Numbered from the stretch's first letter, positions 1-5,816 are shown. The stretch is 11,085 nucleotides of DNA from Candidatus Pacearchaeota archaeon (GCA_016186375.1 JACPLS010000018.1:1-11085), one strand, 5' to 3'. The notes: a model not told the origin generated them from the letters alone. Numbers and translations are program-made.

Positions 1-131
1 AAGTTCAAGGATAGAGAATTTTCATGCAGGAATCGTGTCTTGCAGGGAGATGCGGCGCTTCTTTATCCGAGAACAATTTTCTTAGGCGGAACAATCTGTC
101 TTTGCTCGCCTAATCGGAGATACTAACACCC
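1..131 (+). ncRNA. Possible 3' end of a structured RNA, cut by window edge
   Basis: This stretch is about 45% G+C by hand count, well above its surroundings, and folds readily. TGCAGGA (25-31) pairs with TCTTGCA (38-44), with one G-U pair. TCCGA (66-70) pairs with TCGGA (114-118), and inside that TTAGGCG (82-88) pairs with CGCCTAA (107-113). High GC plus nested perfect stems in an AT-rich genome is the usual look of a structural RNA. The motifs of SRP RNA, RNase P RNA, 5S rRNA and a tRNA were sought and not found. An ACA lies at 126-128, three bases before 131, as in H/ACA guide RNAs, but the hairpin lacks a convincing guide pocket. The alternative is the C-terminal end of an upstream protein, since frame 1 is open to the TAA at 124-126. 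That 41-residue peptide is rich in Arg and Cys, unlike the neighbours, and was not recognised. Confidence 0.3.
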
Positions 132-139
132 TAAGAAAG

Positions 140-149
140 CTTTTTAAAG
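140..149 (+). promoter_or_regulatory. TATA box of the eL21 operon
   Basis: CTTTTTAAAG, preceded by an A/G-rich BRE-like GAAAG, is centred near 144.5. That is about 26 bases before the ATG at 170, the normal archaeal distance from TATA box to transcription start. It predicts a leaderless mRNA beginning at that ATG. Confidence 0.55.
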
Positions 150-169
150 TGTATATGGCAGATGATTTC

Positions 170-430
170 ATGTTGACTCATAAAAGCCCAAGGCAGAAGG
201 GAAAGATACAATTTACAAAGTATTTCCAGGAATTTGAGCCAGGAGATTACGTAGCTGTAGCTGTTGAATTATCAATACCTTTCCATTATTCAAAAAGGCT
301 TCAAGGTAGAACAGGAAAAGTAATTGGGAAGAAGGGATCTTCTTACCATGTAGTGATAAATGACTTAAATAAGCCTAAAAAGTACAATATAATGCCGATT
401 CACCTAAAGAAAATAACGCTGATAAAATGA
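170..430 (+). CDS. rpl21e: 50S ribosomal protein eL21 (L21e)
   Basis: This is a large-subunit ribosomal protein of archaea and eukaryotes. The family is recognised from the KGKI-x4-YFQEFEPGDYVAV segment, followed by LQGRTGKVIGKKGSSYHV (the SH3-like barrel core with the conserved GRTG-x-V-x-GK-G) and the closing MPIHLKKI. Possible starts are GTG 149, ATG 155 and ATG 170. The TATA spacing places the transcription start at about 170, so the 86-residue form is preferred and the first two would lie in the promoter. Even the longest form has a shorter N-terminus than usual, lacking much of the basic tail that family members carry before KGKI. The gene opens a six-gene operon, and its TGA overlaps the next ATG as ATGA. 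Confidence 0.9.
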   Translation: MLTHKSPRQKGKIQFTKYFQEFEPGDYVAVAVELSIPFHYSKRLQGRTGKVIGKKGSSYHVVINDLNKPKKYNIMPIHLKKITLIK

Positions 431-726
431 TAATCAATAAAAAACCGCTTGCCTTGGCAGAAGTTAAACAATATATTAAAGATATTGAAGATAAGAAAGT
501 GATGAAGGATTATTTAAAAACATTCTTAAAATTGTCAAAACCTGACGCTGAGAAGATAATTAAAGAAATTAAAAGTCTAAATAACCCAAAAATTAAGGAA
601 GACCAGATAGTTAAAGTTGCTGACTTTCTACCAAAAGATTCGGAAGACGTAAATAAAATATTTATAGATTCTAGTTTAAGTGAAGAAGAAGCAAATGCTA
701 TATCAGAAATTGTTAAGAAATATTGA
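427..726 (+). CDS. rpoF: DNA-directed RNA polymerase subunit Rpo4 (RpoF, Rpb4-like)
   Basis: This is the stalk subunit of archaeal RNA polymerase, homologous to eukaryotic Rpb4, which pairs with Rpo7/RpoE and helps open-complex formation. The 99-residue length fits the family, as does the helical, Lys/Glu-rich make-up. The N-terminal part reads PLALAEVKQYI and YLKTFLKLSKPDAEKIIKEI. The C-terminal part, VADFLPKDSEDVNKIFID followed by LSEEEANAISEIVKKY, is the HRDC-like half of the family, which moves from 'hopes to find a terminus' through P-K-x4-D-x-x-x-I. Its position between eL21 and DUF655 is the conserved archaeal neighbourhood. It starts within the eL21 stop codon, so translation is probably coupled, and no Shine-Dalgarno motif is evident. 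Confidence 0.88.
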   Translation: MIINKKPLALAEVKQYIKDIEDKKVMKDYLKTFLKLSKPDAEKIIKEIKSLNNPKIKEDQIVKVADFLPKDSEDVNKIFIDSSLSEEEANAISEIVKKY

Positions 727-728
727 AA

Positions 729-1268
729 ATGACAGAGAAAGAAGATTTTGCCATAATTTTGGATTTTTTGCCTTATGGCTACCCTATGACCGGAAAGATG
801 ACTCCTATAGCACAAGCTATTGGAGAAAAGAATTTGGTTCTTCTTGAATTGGCTCCAAGAAGAGGCGTCGCTCTTCAACCAAAGGAAAAAGTTTATATAG
901 GCCAAGATAAAAGAGATAAGATATATTATATTATTGGCAGATTGACAAAAGAAAAGTTAACAGAAACTGCCAAAGCACAACTAGCAGAATTTATAGATAA
1001 TTTTGTGGGTGAACAAGAAAAGAAATTTGTTGATTTCTTCAATAATGCTCAAGCTATAAATACCCGCCTTCACCAGCTAGAATTGCTACCTGGTTTTGGG
1101 AAGAAACACACACAGGAAATAATGAATGCAAGAGAAGAAAAGTTATTCCTTTCACTAGAAGATATTAAGCAAAGGGTTAAGAATGTTCCGGATCCAAAGA
1201 AAGCAATAGAAAAAAGGATTCTGGAGGAATTATCAGAAAGGCAAAGATTCAACCTTTTTGTAAAATAA
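729..1268 (+). CDS. DUF655 family protein with helix-hairpin-helix
   Basis: This is a conserved archaeal protein of unproven function, normally encoded beside rpoF. Numbered from the ATG at 729, the N-terminal part begins DFAIILDFLPYGYP, followed by IAQAIGEKNLVLLELAPRRG and KEKVYIG-x-DKRDKI (OB-like, basic). The C-terminal half has TRLHQLELLPGFGKKH at about 112-127, which is the helix-hairpin-helix signature, and then DIKQRVKNVPDPKKAI. Both parts suggest nucleic-acid binding. A TTG at 723 overlaps the rpoF stop and is a possible alternative start; ATG 729, two bases past that stop, is preferred because the recognisable domain begins right after it. The usual archaeal partner next door is the 16S rRNA dimethyltransferase ksgA/rsmA. 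Here uS13 follows after one base instead. Confidence 0.88.
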   Translation: MTEKEDFAIILDFLPYGYPMTGKMTPIAQAIGEKNLVLLELAPRRGVALQPKEKVYIGQDKRDKIYYIIGRLTKEKLTETAKAQLAEFIDNFVGEQEKKFVDFFNNAQAINTRLHQLELLPGFGKKHTQEIMNAREEKLFLSLEDIKQRVKNVPDPKKAIEKRILEELSERQRFNLFVK

Positions 1269-1269
1269 A

Positions 1270-1800
1270 ATGGCAGATAAGAAGAAAGAAAAAATCTTGG
1301 ATAAGAAACAGGATAAAGAAAAAGCACAGGAAAAGCCGCAAGGCAAGAATCCTATGCAGGAAGAAGAATACGAAGTCCTAGTAAGAATTATGGATAAAGA
1401 CATTCTTGGTTCTAAAAATCTTTACACTGGTCTAACTAAGATAAGAGGTGTTTCATGGGCAATCTCAAATGCACTCTGCCTCAAGCTTGGTTTTCCTAGA
1501 AATAAGAAAATTTCCGAGTTGACAAAACCGGAAATTCTTAAAATTGAGTCTTTTATGGAAAATATGCCTATAGCTGACTTTCTAAAAAATCGCCGTTCAG
1601 ATATAGAAACCGGAGAAACAAAGCATTACCTTAGTTCTGACTTAGACATTAAGAAAGAATTTGATATAAAGAGACTAAAAGAAATAAAGAGCTATAAGGG
1701 CATAAGGCATGCTGCTAAATTGCCTGTAAGGGGTCAGAGAACTCGATCGCACTTTAGAACTAGAGGAATTGCAATGGGGGTTAAACGAAAGAAATCATAA
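1270..1800 (+). CDS. rps13: 30S ribosomal protein uS13 (S13)
   Basis: This protein sits in the head of the small subunit and contacts P-site tRNA and the bridge to the large subunit. The archaeal uS13 pattern is clear: EYEVLVRIMDKDILGSKNLYTGLTKIRGVS (33-62), the helix-turn-helix core, NRRSDIETGETKHYL (107-121), and GIRHAAKLPVRGQRTRSHFRTRG (144-166), the basic C-terminal tail that reaches into the ribosome core. The first 30 or so residues are an extra Lys/Glu/Gln-rich extension (MADKKKEKILDKKQDKEKAQ), giving 176 residues, longer than the usual archaeal form. The gene follows DUF655 by one base, and its TAA shares its last base with the uS4 ATG. Confidence 0.95.
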   Translation: MADKKKEKILDKKQDKEKAQEKPQGKNPMQEEEYEVLVRIMDKDILGSKNLYTGLTKIRGVSWAISNALCLKLGFPRNKKISELTKPEILKIESFMENMPIADFLKNRRSDIETGETKHYLSSDLDIKKEFDIKRLKEIKSYKGIRHAAKLPVRGQRTRSHFRTRGIAMGVKRKKS

Positions 1801-2306
1801 TGATAAGAAAAAAGAAACTCTATGTTAGGCCAAGGAAAATGTACGAGAAATCTAGAATTGTTGAAGAAAATAAACTAGTGCAAAAATATGCCCTGAAAAG
1901 TAAAAGAGAAATATGGAAGACGCTCGCTAAAGTAAATTACCTTCGACATAGGGCGATGAATCTGTCAAAAGCTACGTTGGAAGAACAAGAAATATTATTC
2001 AATAAGATAAGAGCCATAGGACTTAAGACAAACACAATTGCTGATGTACTTGCCCTTAAAGTGGAAGACTTATTGGATAGAAGACTTTCTACAATAGTAT
2101 TCAAACTAAAGCTTGCAAACACTCCAAAACATGCTAGACAATTGGTCGCACATAAAAATATTCTTATCGGTGGTAGGGTTGTTAACATACCTAGCTATAC
2201 TGTTCCAGTAACAGAGGAGAAAATAATTAAATTAAGGATTAATGAAAGACCCAAAAAAAAAGAAGAAAAGGCAAATAATCAAGAAATAGGAGAAATTAAA
2301 AAATGA
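1800..2306 (+). CDS. rps4: 30S ribosomal protein uS4 (S4)
   Basis: This is a primary 16S rRNA-binding protein of the small-subunit body. The 168 residues match the archaeal size. The N-terminal part (KKLYVRPRKMYEKSRIVEENKL) and REIWKTLAKVNYLRHRA lead to DRRLSTIVFKLKLANTPKHARQL (93-115) and VAHKNILIGGRVVNIPSYTV (116-135). These make up the S4 RNA-binding domain, with its His-Lys-x-I-x-I-x-G-x-x-V pattern. A charged tail (ERPKKKEEKANNQEIGEIKK) ends the protein. It is coupled to uS13 by a one-base overlap and to uS11 by a four-base ATGA overlap. The order uS13-uS4-uS11 is the standard archaeal one. Confidence 0.95.
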   Translation: MIRKKKLYVRPRKMYEKSRIVEENKLVQKYALKSKREIWKTLAKVNYLRHRAMNLSKATLEEQEILFNKIRAIGLKTNTIADVLALKVEDLLDRRLSTIVFKLKLANTPKHARQLVAHKNILIGGRVVNIPSYTVPVTEEKIIKLRINERPKKKEEKANNQEIGEIKK

Positions 2307-2764
2307 TAGAAGAAAAAAAGGCATTAGAAGAAAAGAAAGAAGAAAAAATAATTGTAAAAGATGAGGAAGATAGAACGTCTCTTAGAAAAGATGAAATAGC
2401 AGGTATAGTATATATTTTTACTTCTCAAAACAACACAATAATACACATAACTGACTTGGCTGGCAATACTATATCAAGAGTTAGTGGTGGAATGGTTACG
2501 AAACACAGCCGATTAAAGGCTGACCCTACAATAGCCATGTTTGCAGCTAAGAAAGCTGCAGAACGTGCACGAGATCTGGGAATAAATGCACTTTATGTCA
2601 GAATTAAAGCAAAAACTGGCTCTATAGGTATTGGACCTGGAGCTCACGCAGCAGTCAAGAGTTTAAGCAAAGAAAATTTCAGAATCATCAGCATTCTAGA
2701 CACTTCCAGAGTTCCTCGCGGAGGGCCTAAGAAGAAAGGCGGTCGCCGAGGAAGAAGGGTTTAA
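2303..2764 (+). CDS. rps11: 30S ribosomal protein uS11 (S11)
   Basis: This platform protein of the small subunit lies near the mRNA exit path and the 3' end of 16S rRNA. Recognised blocks are GIVYIFTSQNNTIIHITDLAGNTI (34-57), SGGMVTKHSRLKADPTIAMFAAKKAAERA (61-89), VRIKAKTGSIGIGPGAHAAV (99-118), and ILDTSRVPRGGPKKKGGRRGRRV (131-153), the last being the basic Asp-x-(S/T)-x-x-P-x-(H/R)-G-G terminus. About 28 residues of Glu/Lys-rich sequence precede the domain, an extension like that of uS13 in the same operon. It is the last gene before a 391-base AT-rich gap. Elsewhere in archaea rpoD normally follows directly. Confidence 0.95.
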   Translation: MIEEKKALEEKKEEKIIVKDEEDRTSLRKDEIAGIVYIFTSQNNTIIHITDLAGNTISRVSGGMVTKHSRLKADPTIAMFAAKKAAERARDLGINALYVRIKAKTGSIGIGPGAHAAVKSLSKENFRIISILDTSRVPRGGPKKKGGRRGRRV

Positions 2765-2779
2765 ATAATATCTGGAATG

Positions 2780-2837
2780 AGAGATAAAAATAATAAAATT
2801 ATTGCTTATTTCTCTTATAAAAAAGTTATTATTATTT
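2780..2837 (+). terminator. Likely transcription terminator after the ribosomal operon
   Basis: Starting 15 bases past the uS11 stop, AGAGA (2780-2784) can pair with TCTCT (2811-2815), TAA with TTA, and AATAAT (2789-2794) with ATTATT (2798-2803). A T-rich run, TTATTATTATTTT, follows at 2826-2838. Archaeal RNA polymerase ends transcription chiefly at U-tracts, so the run may matter more than the stem, which is almost all A-T. Confidence 0.4.
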
Positions 2838-3125
2838 TCACCTGAAATATTAATTTTTTCTTTCATATATGATAGTCAATAAATTATCATTTATAAAAAT
2901 TATCAATCCAACCACAAATTGTATAAAGCATAATTTTTTAATTTGAAATTAGTAATAATTTTTAACAATTATAACATTGAATTTAAGAATAATATATAAT
3001 TTTAGAATAATTCATATTGTTAACCAATAGAAAATATTTTTTACAATTATTATCAAATAAAGTATATGTTAGTAAATATTGAAGTCAAAAACCATTAAAA
3101 ACCTGCTTTTTCTTTCAAGGCAAAA

Positions 3126-3134
3126 GCTTAAAAG
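3126..3134 (+). promoter_or_regulatory. TATA box of rpoD
   Basis: GCTTAAAAG, with a BRE-like GCAAAA just upstream, is centred at 3130, exactly 26 bases before the ATG at 3156. This predicts a leaderless rpoD message. Confidence 0.6.
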
Positions 3135-3155
3135 CCATATTTTTCATTAAATAAA

Positions 3156-3854
3156 ATGGAAGCAGTATTAAAAACCCCTGAAAAACTTGTATTGCGAGTT
3201 GAAGCAAATGAACCACTTTTAAATTCAATAAGGCGCTCATTATCAGAAATTCCTACCTTAGCAATAGATGATGTCGAGATATTCAAAAATGATTCTGCAC
3301 TATATGATGAAGTTTTAGCGCATCGCCTTGGCTTAGTTGTTTTAAAAACAGAAAAATCAATGGGGGTGAAGACAAAAATAGACTTCAAATTATCTAAAAC
3401 AGGCCCTTGTACGGTTTATGCTGGAGATATGGAAGGAGCAGCAGATATAATCTATCCAAAAACACCAATAACTATTTTAGGTGAGGACAATAAGTTAGAG
3501 TTAATCGCAACTGCCACACTTGGAAAAGGCTTAAATCATTCAAAATATGTTCCTGGCCTTGTTTATTATAGATTTATTCAGGAAATAAAATCTTCTTCAG
3601 AAATAGATAAGATAATTCAAAAATCCAAAAGCGGATTAATTAAACCAGAAAAAAAGGGTTCTAAATGGCTATGTGATCTAAATGACGCAGAAATTAGTGA
3701 AATAGAAAATATAGAAAAAGAAGCGATTAAGGACTCTGATGAAATGCTTTTGATTGTCGAGTCTTATGGAAATATGCCTGCTAAAGACCTCCTTGCAAGC
3801 TCAATTACCGCTCTCTCTGAAAATCTAGATGAGTTTGAAAAAGAGATAAAATAA
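3156..3854 (+). CDS. rpoD: DNA-directed RNA polymerase subunit Rpo3 (RpoD)
   Basis: This is the assembly-platform subunit of archaeal RNA polymerase, related to the bacterial alpha N-terminal domain and to Rpb3; it dimerises with Rpo11. Diagnostic segments are NEPLLNSIRRSLSEIPTLAI (18-37), DEVLAHRLGLVVL (51-63), LGKGLNHSKYVPGLVYYRF (122-140), and VESYGNMPAKDLLASSI (201-217), the last being the C-terminal dimerisation region. The 232-residue length is normal. Some archaeal Rpo3 proteins carry a ferredoxin-like insert with cysteine ligands for Fe-S clusters. Here only Cys85 and Cys173 are present, so no cluster can be held that way. The gene is transcribed alone from its own TATA box and ends two bases from the convergent neighbour. 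The genes that usually follow (eL18, uL13, uS9, rpoN) are not in the window. Confidence 0.95.
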   Translation: MEAVLKTPEKLVLRVEANEPLLNSIRRSLSEIPTLAIDDVEIFKNDSALYDEVLAHRLGLVVLKTEKSMGVKTKIDFKLSKTGPCTVYAGDMEGAADIIYPKTPITILGEDNKLELIATATLGKGLNHSKYVPGLVYYRFIQEIKSSSEIDKIIQKSKSGLIKPEKKGSKWLCDLNDAEISEIENIEKEAIKDSDEMLLIVESYGNMPAKDLLASSITALSENLDEFEKEIK

Positions 3855-3856
3855 TT

Positions 3857-4411
3857 CTATTTTTCTTTTTCTAATCCTTTTTCAATTCCTTCTTGTAATC
3901 TTTTTCTCTCGTCACTTGTAATCATTGTTTGTAAAACTTCATTTTTTTCTTCCGCAAATTTTTTAGCCTCTAAAAAGTCTTTGTCTTTTAAAGCTAATTG
4001 GAAAAGCATATATTTTTCCTGTAAACTAGGAATGCAGAGATTGGCATTTACAATTAATTTCATTTTTGATACATACAAGAAGCCATCTTTTAGAAAATTA
4101 TATTCAAATGGTCCTTCTCTAAAAAGATCGCTAAATATAACTACTCCAATTCCTCTGTTTTCAGGTAGAGTATCGGAAAACTGTAAATATCTCCTTCCGC
4201 TCCTCCAGCTTAATATTCTAATCTCCCTTTTTTCCATAAATGAGTCTAGGTCTGAAATAACTCCTTCATATACCATCCATCTTGGTTTAACCTCATCACT
4301 TGCGCTTATTTTCGTCTTCATCCAATCTCCAGGTATACTATCTGCCAAAGCTGATTCAGAGACTATATTTCTTAATTCCGGTTTTCTTATTTTAATTTCA
4401 TACTTTATCAT
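3857..4411 (-). CDS. Protein of unknown function, 184 residues
   Basis: This protein was not recognised. It is probably cytoplasmic: there is no signal peptide or membrane segment, and the make-up is mixed alpha/beta in the first two thirds. Notable stretches are KYEIKIRKPELRNIVSESALADSIPGDWM near the start, EVKPRWMVYEGVISDLDSFMEKREIRILSWRSGRRYLQF (40-78) and GIGVVIFSDLFREGPFEYNFLKDGFLYVSKM (87-117). A charged helical tail ends in LQEGIEKGLEKEK. Tryptophans at 30, 45 and 69 and the R-S-G-R-R-Y motif may mark a ligand or nucleic-acid site, but that is guesswork. The start is ATG 4411, which overlaps the stop of a 12-codon ORF. The antisense frame over most of this gene is open too (3981-4430) but reads as a Ser/Phe/Ile shadow without its own promoter. 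Confidence 0.7.
   Translation of the reverse strand: MIKYEIKIRKPELRNIVSESALADSIPGDWMKTKISASDEVKPRWMVYEGVISDLDSFMEKREIRILSWRSGRRYLQFSDTLPENRGIGVVIFSDLFREGPFEYNFLKDGFLYVSKMKLIVNANLCIPSLQEKYMLFQLALKDKDFLEAKKFAEEKNEVLQTMITSDERKRLQEGIEKGLEKEK
3860..3870 (+). terminator. T-tract terminator for rpoD
   Basis: TTTTTCTTTTT starts six bases after the rpoD stop codon, inside the last codons of the convergent gene. Such a T-tract on the non-template strand is the main archaeal intrinsic termination signal. Confidence 0.45.
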
Positions 4412-4446
4412 TTTATTTCATCAGAATTAGGCATCTGAAGCTCCAT
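4408..4446 (-). CDS. Possible 12-residue leader ORF
   Basis: ATG at 4446 opens MELQMPNSDEIK, and its TGA overlaps the ATG of the 184-residue gene as ATGA. The TATA-like box at 4474-4483 puts the transcription start at about 4452, only six bases before this ATG. The mRNA would therefore present this short ORF first, and the main gene would be reached by translational coupling. It could be chance, or a sign that the real reading frame shifts here. Confidence 0.3.
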   Translation of the reverse strand: MELQMPNSDEIK

Positions 4447-4473
4447 CGCCTCTTTAATTTAATAAAATCGAGG

Positions 4474-4483
4474 TATTTAAATT
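4474..4483 (-). promoter_or_regulatory. TATA box for the 184-residue gene
   Basis: The minus-strand reading is AATTTAAATA, centred near 4478.5. The expected transcription start is near 4452, giving a 41-base leader before ATG 4411 that contains the short ORF. Confidence 0.4.
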
Positions 4484-4521
4484 ATTCGACTATCTTTCAG
4501 TCAAATGGGATCCAAGAAACC

Positions 4522-4530
4522 TTTATAATA
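4522..4530 (+). promoter_or_regulatory. TATA box of the tRNA-Leu gene
   Basis: TTTATAATA is centred at 4526, 27 bases before the first base of the mature tRNA, so the primary transcript may need little or no 5' trimming. Confidence 0.6.
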
Positions 4531-4552
4531 TATGAGAACTCCGAATATTTAA

Positions 4553-4636
4553 GCGGGGATGCCGGAGCGGTCAAACGGGGCGGACTCAAGATCCGCTAGC
4601 TTAGTGCTTACCTAGGTTCGAATCCTAGTCCCCGCA
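4553..4636 (+). tRNA. tRNA-Leu, anticodon CAA
   Basis: The 84-base cloverleaf is complete. The acceptor GCGGGGA (4553-4559) pairs with TCCCCGC (4629-4635), and the discriminator is A4636. The D-arm has the GCCGGAGCGGTC form. The anticodon stem GCGGA/TCCGC encloses the loop CTCAAGA with CAA at 4587-4589, reading UUG. The long variable arm (AGC...GCT) marks a class II leucine tRNA, and the T-arm is CTAGG-TTCGAAT-CCTAG. There is no intron. CCA is not encoded, since TTG follows, so it must be added by tRNA nucleotidyltransferase. The gene runs towards the 3' end of the HEPN gene. No second copy of its 3' end, as an integration scar would leave, was found in the window. Confidence 0.97.
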
Positions 4637-4660
4637 TTGTGAATATTGTGAAATTTTAAC

Positions 4661-5212
4661 TTATTCCAACAATTCCTTAGGAATTATAAACGGTTTATTA
4701 GAGAAGATTATTTCTTCTGTTTGTAAAATAGCTTTTTTGCAGAATTGCATCATCTCATCATATCTTTCAGCTACTTTTTCCATTTTGATTGATGGACTAT
4801 AGAGGGCTTCCTCCCTTTTATCTACTTCAGATTCTTTTCCTTTTTCTTTGTGCACTGTAATGCTATCTATGAATTCTTTTCCGAAATTAATAACTCCTTT
4901 ATCTTGCATATAAAATAAAAATAAGGCTGTATATTTTTGGCTTCTGCTTTCTATACCTAGTTTTGCCAGAAATGCCAATGCACAATAATAAAGCGTGTAA
5001 TACCATTCTTCAGGAATTTTATAGTCTGCGCCTTTAATCTTGTATACCTCGCACCATCCTAATGCGTCTTTAGCTTTCTGAATGTAATCTCTTGCTGATT
5101 TATCATTAGGTTCAACAATAAAAAGTCCCTTATGCTTTTTACCCTCTTCCTCTTCTCTTTTTGCATTCTTTATGCATTCTCTTAACTTTTTTATTGTATC
5201 TTCAGATTTCAT
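4661..5212 (-). CDS. HEPN-domain protein, toxin partner of an HEPN/MNT pair
   Basis: HEPN proteins are all-helical and often act as RNases or as targets of a partner nucleotidyltransferase. The 183 residues are helical and charged, with the core at 69-102 (EEWYYTLYYCALAFLAKLG, then IESRSQKYTALFLFYM). That is the pattern of HEPN proteins next to MNT genes, where the second helix leads into a Gly-x-x-(S/K)-(R/K)-(S/N)-(H/Q) turn. The catalytic R-x(4-6)-H motif was looked for and is absent: the only histidines are H27 and H121, neither correctly spaced from an Arg, and the turn has Gln92 where His is often seen. It may be a non-nuclease HEPN or use other residues. The start overlaps the upstream nucleotidyltransferase gene by 11 bases, so the two are co-translated. 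Confidence 0.75.
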   Translation of the reverse strand: MKSEDTIKKLRECIKNAKREEEEGKKHKGLFIVEPNDKSARDYIQKAKDALGWCEVYKIKGADYKIPEEWYYTLYYCALAFLAKLGIESRSQKYTALFLFYMQDKGVINFGKEFIDSITVHKEKGKESEVDKREEALYSPSIKMEKVAERYDEMMQFCKKAILQTEEIIFSNKPFIIPKELLE

Positions 5213-5813
5213 TTTTTTGTAATTTCTTAATAAATTTCACAAAGTTTTCTTGACCAAAAATGATAACTCCTTTACTAAGTGCATCTATATAAGCTTTATT
5301 TTTGTTTTTTAGTTCTTGCCCAAGTTCATTTTCGGTTAAGTCAATACAGTGTATTTTCTTAAGTTGTACTCTTTGTATTTTTAAAACTGTTTCATCAATT
5401 ACTTTAAATTCTTTTTTATTATTTAAAACCACAAGGATATCTATATCTCTTGCATCTTTTGGGCTATACAAAATACTTCCAAAAAGTAATAGAAAACTTA
5501 CATGCTTCTCTAATTCAGCAAAATTAAATCTCCATCTTTCTTGCTTGATAGCATCTTCAAAAAGTAAAAAAGCCAGTTTTTTTTCAACAAGAATATTCTC
5601 CCAATTTAATTTTATAATATGAGCGCTGGTTTTACCCTTACTTATTGGAGATAGAATTATAAATTTATTAGCCTTTAATCTTTTCAATATCTTCCAAACC
5701 CCGACTCTGCTCATTTTTAATTTTTGTGCTAAAGAGCTTATTGTATGACTTAAATATAGTTCTTTTAACATTATCTTCAGTATGTTTTCTAAACCATTAT
5801 TATCTGTTTCCAT
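5202..5813 (-). CDS. MNT-type nucleotidyltransferase with N-terminal winged helix (antitoxin)
   Basis: This is the minimal nucleotidyltransferase of an HEPN/MNT module. Characterised relatives silence the HEPN toxin by transferring AMP to it. Residues 8-56 form a winged helix-turn-helix (HTISSLAQKLKMSRVGVWKILKRL). The catalytic pattern is at 110-129: LFGS, nine residues, then DID-ILVV, with Gly112-Ser113 and Asp123/Asp125 as metal ligands. IDLTENEL (157-164) offers Asp158 as a candidate third carboxylate. All core residues look intact. The fused DNA-binding domain and the repeated half-sites in front of the gene suggest that it represses its own operon. The start at ATG 5813 is 12-13 bases from the predicted transcription start. 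The downstream gene is the HEPN partner. Confidence 0.8.
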   Translation of the reverse strand: METDNNGLENILKIMLKELYLSHTISSLAQKLKMSRVGVWKILKRLKANKFIILSPISKGKTSAHIIKLNWENILVEKKLAFLLFEDAIKQERWRFNFAELEKHVSFLLLFGSILYSPKDARDIDILVVLNNKKEFKVIDETVLKIQRVQLKKIHCIDLTENELGQELKNKNKAYIDALSKGVIIFGQENFVKFIKKLQKNEI

Positions 5814-5816
5814 CTT

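Larger units (their letters stand above)
2765..3155. other. Gene-free, extremely AT-rich gap between uS11 and rpoD
   Basis: No credible coding region was found on either strand. By hand count 2821-3060 has 34 G+C in 240 bases, about 14%, far below the genes on both sides. Two imperfect copies of TTTTT(A/T)ACAATTAT occur near 2950-2966 and 3038-3054. Besides the terminator-like stem at the left end and the rpoD TATA box at the right, nothing with a clear function is visible. There is no origin-recognition-box motif, no initiator gene, no tRNA and no transposase remnant. Confidence 0.7.

Noticed and set aside
1..126. Open frame 1 as the C-terminus of an upstream gene
   Set aside because: The 41 residues are rich in Arg and Cys, use codons unlike the neighbours and match nothing recognised; the nested stems fit an RNA better. 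Not excluded.
1..131. SRP RNA or RNase P RNA 3' end
   Set aside because: The SRP54-binding GGAA/AGCAG motif and the RNase P ACAGAA...GGCUUA element were not found, and the 66-118 hairpin does not fit either 3' end.
510..905. 131-residue minus-strand ORF across rpoF and DUF655
   Set aside because: It lies antisense to two confidently identified genes and reads as Ser/Phe-rich shadow sequence.
2777..2845. 22-codon ORF after uS11 (MRDKNNKIIAYF...)
   Set aside because: It overlaps the terminator-like stem in very AT-rich DNA and has no promoter or ribosome-binding site; probably chance.
2821..3060. Replication origin in the AT-rich gap
   Set aside because: There is no origin-recognition-box repeat and no Orc1/Cdc6 gene nearby; AT-richness alone is not enough.
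3981..4430. 149-residue plus-strand ORF
   Set aside because: It is antisense to the 184-residue gene, its make-up is that of a reverse-strand shadow, and it has no promoter of its own.
5302..5622. 106-residue plus-strand ORF
   Set aside because: It is antisense to the nucleotidyltransferase core, whose catalytic motif is intact on the other strand.
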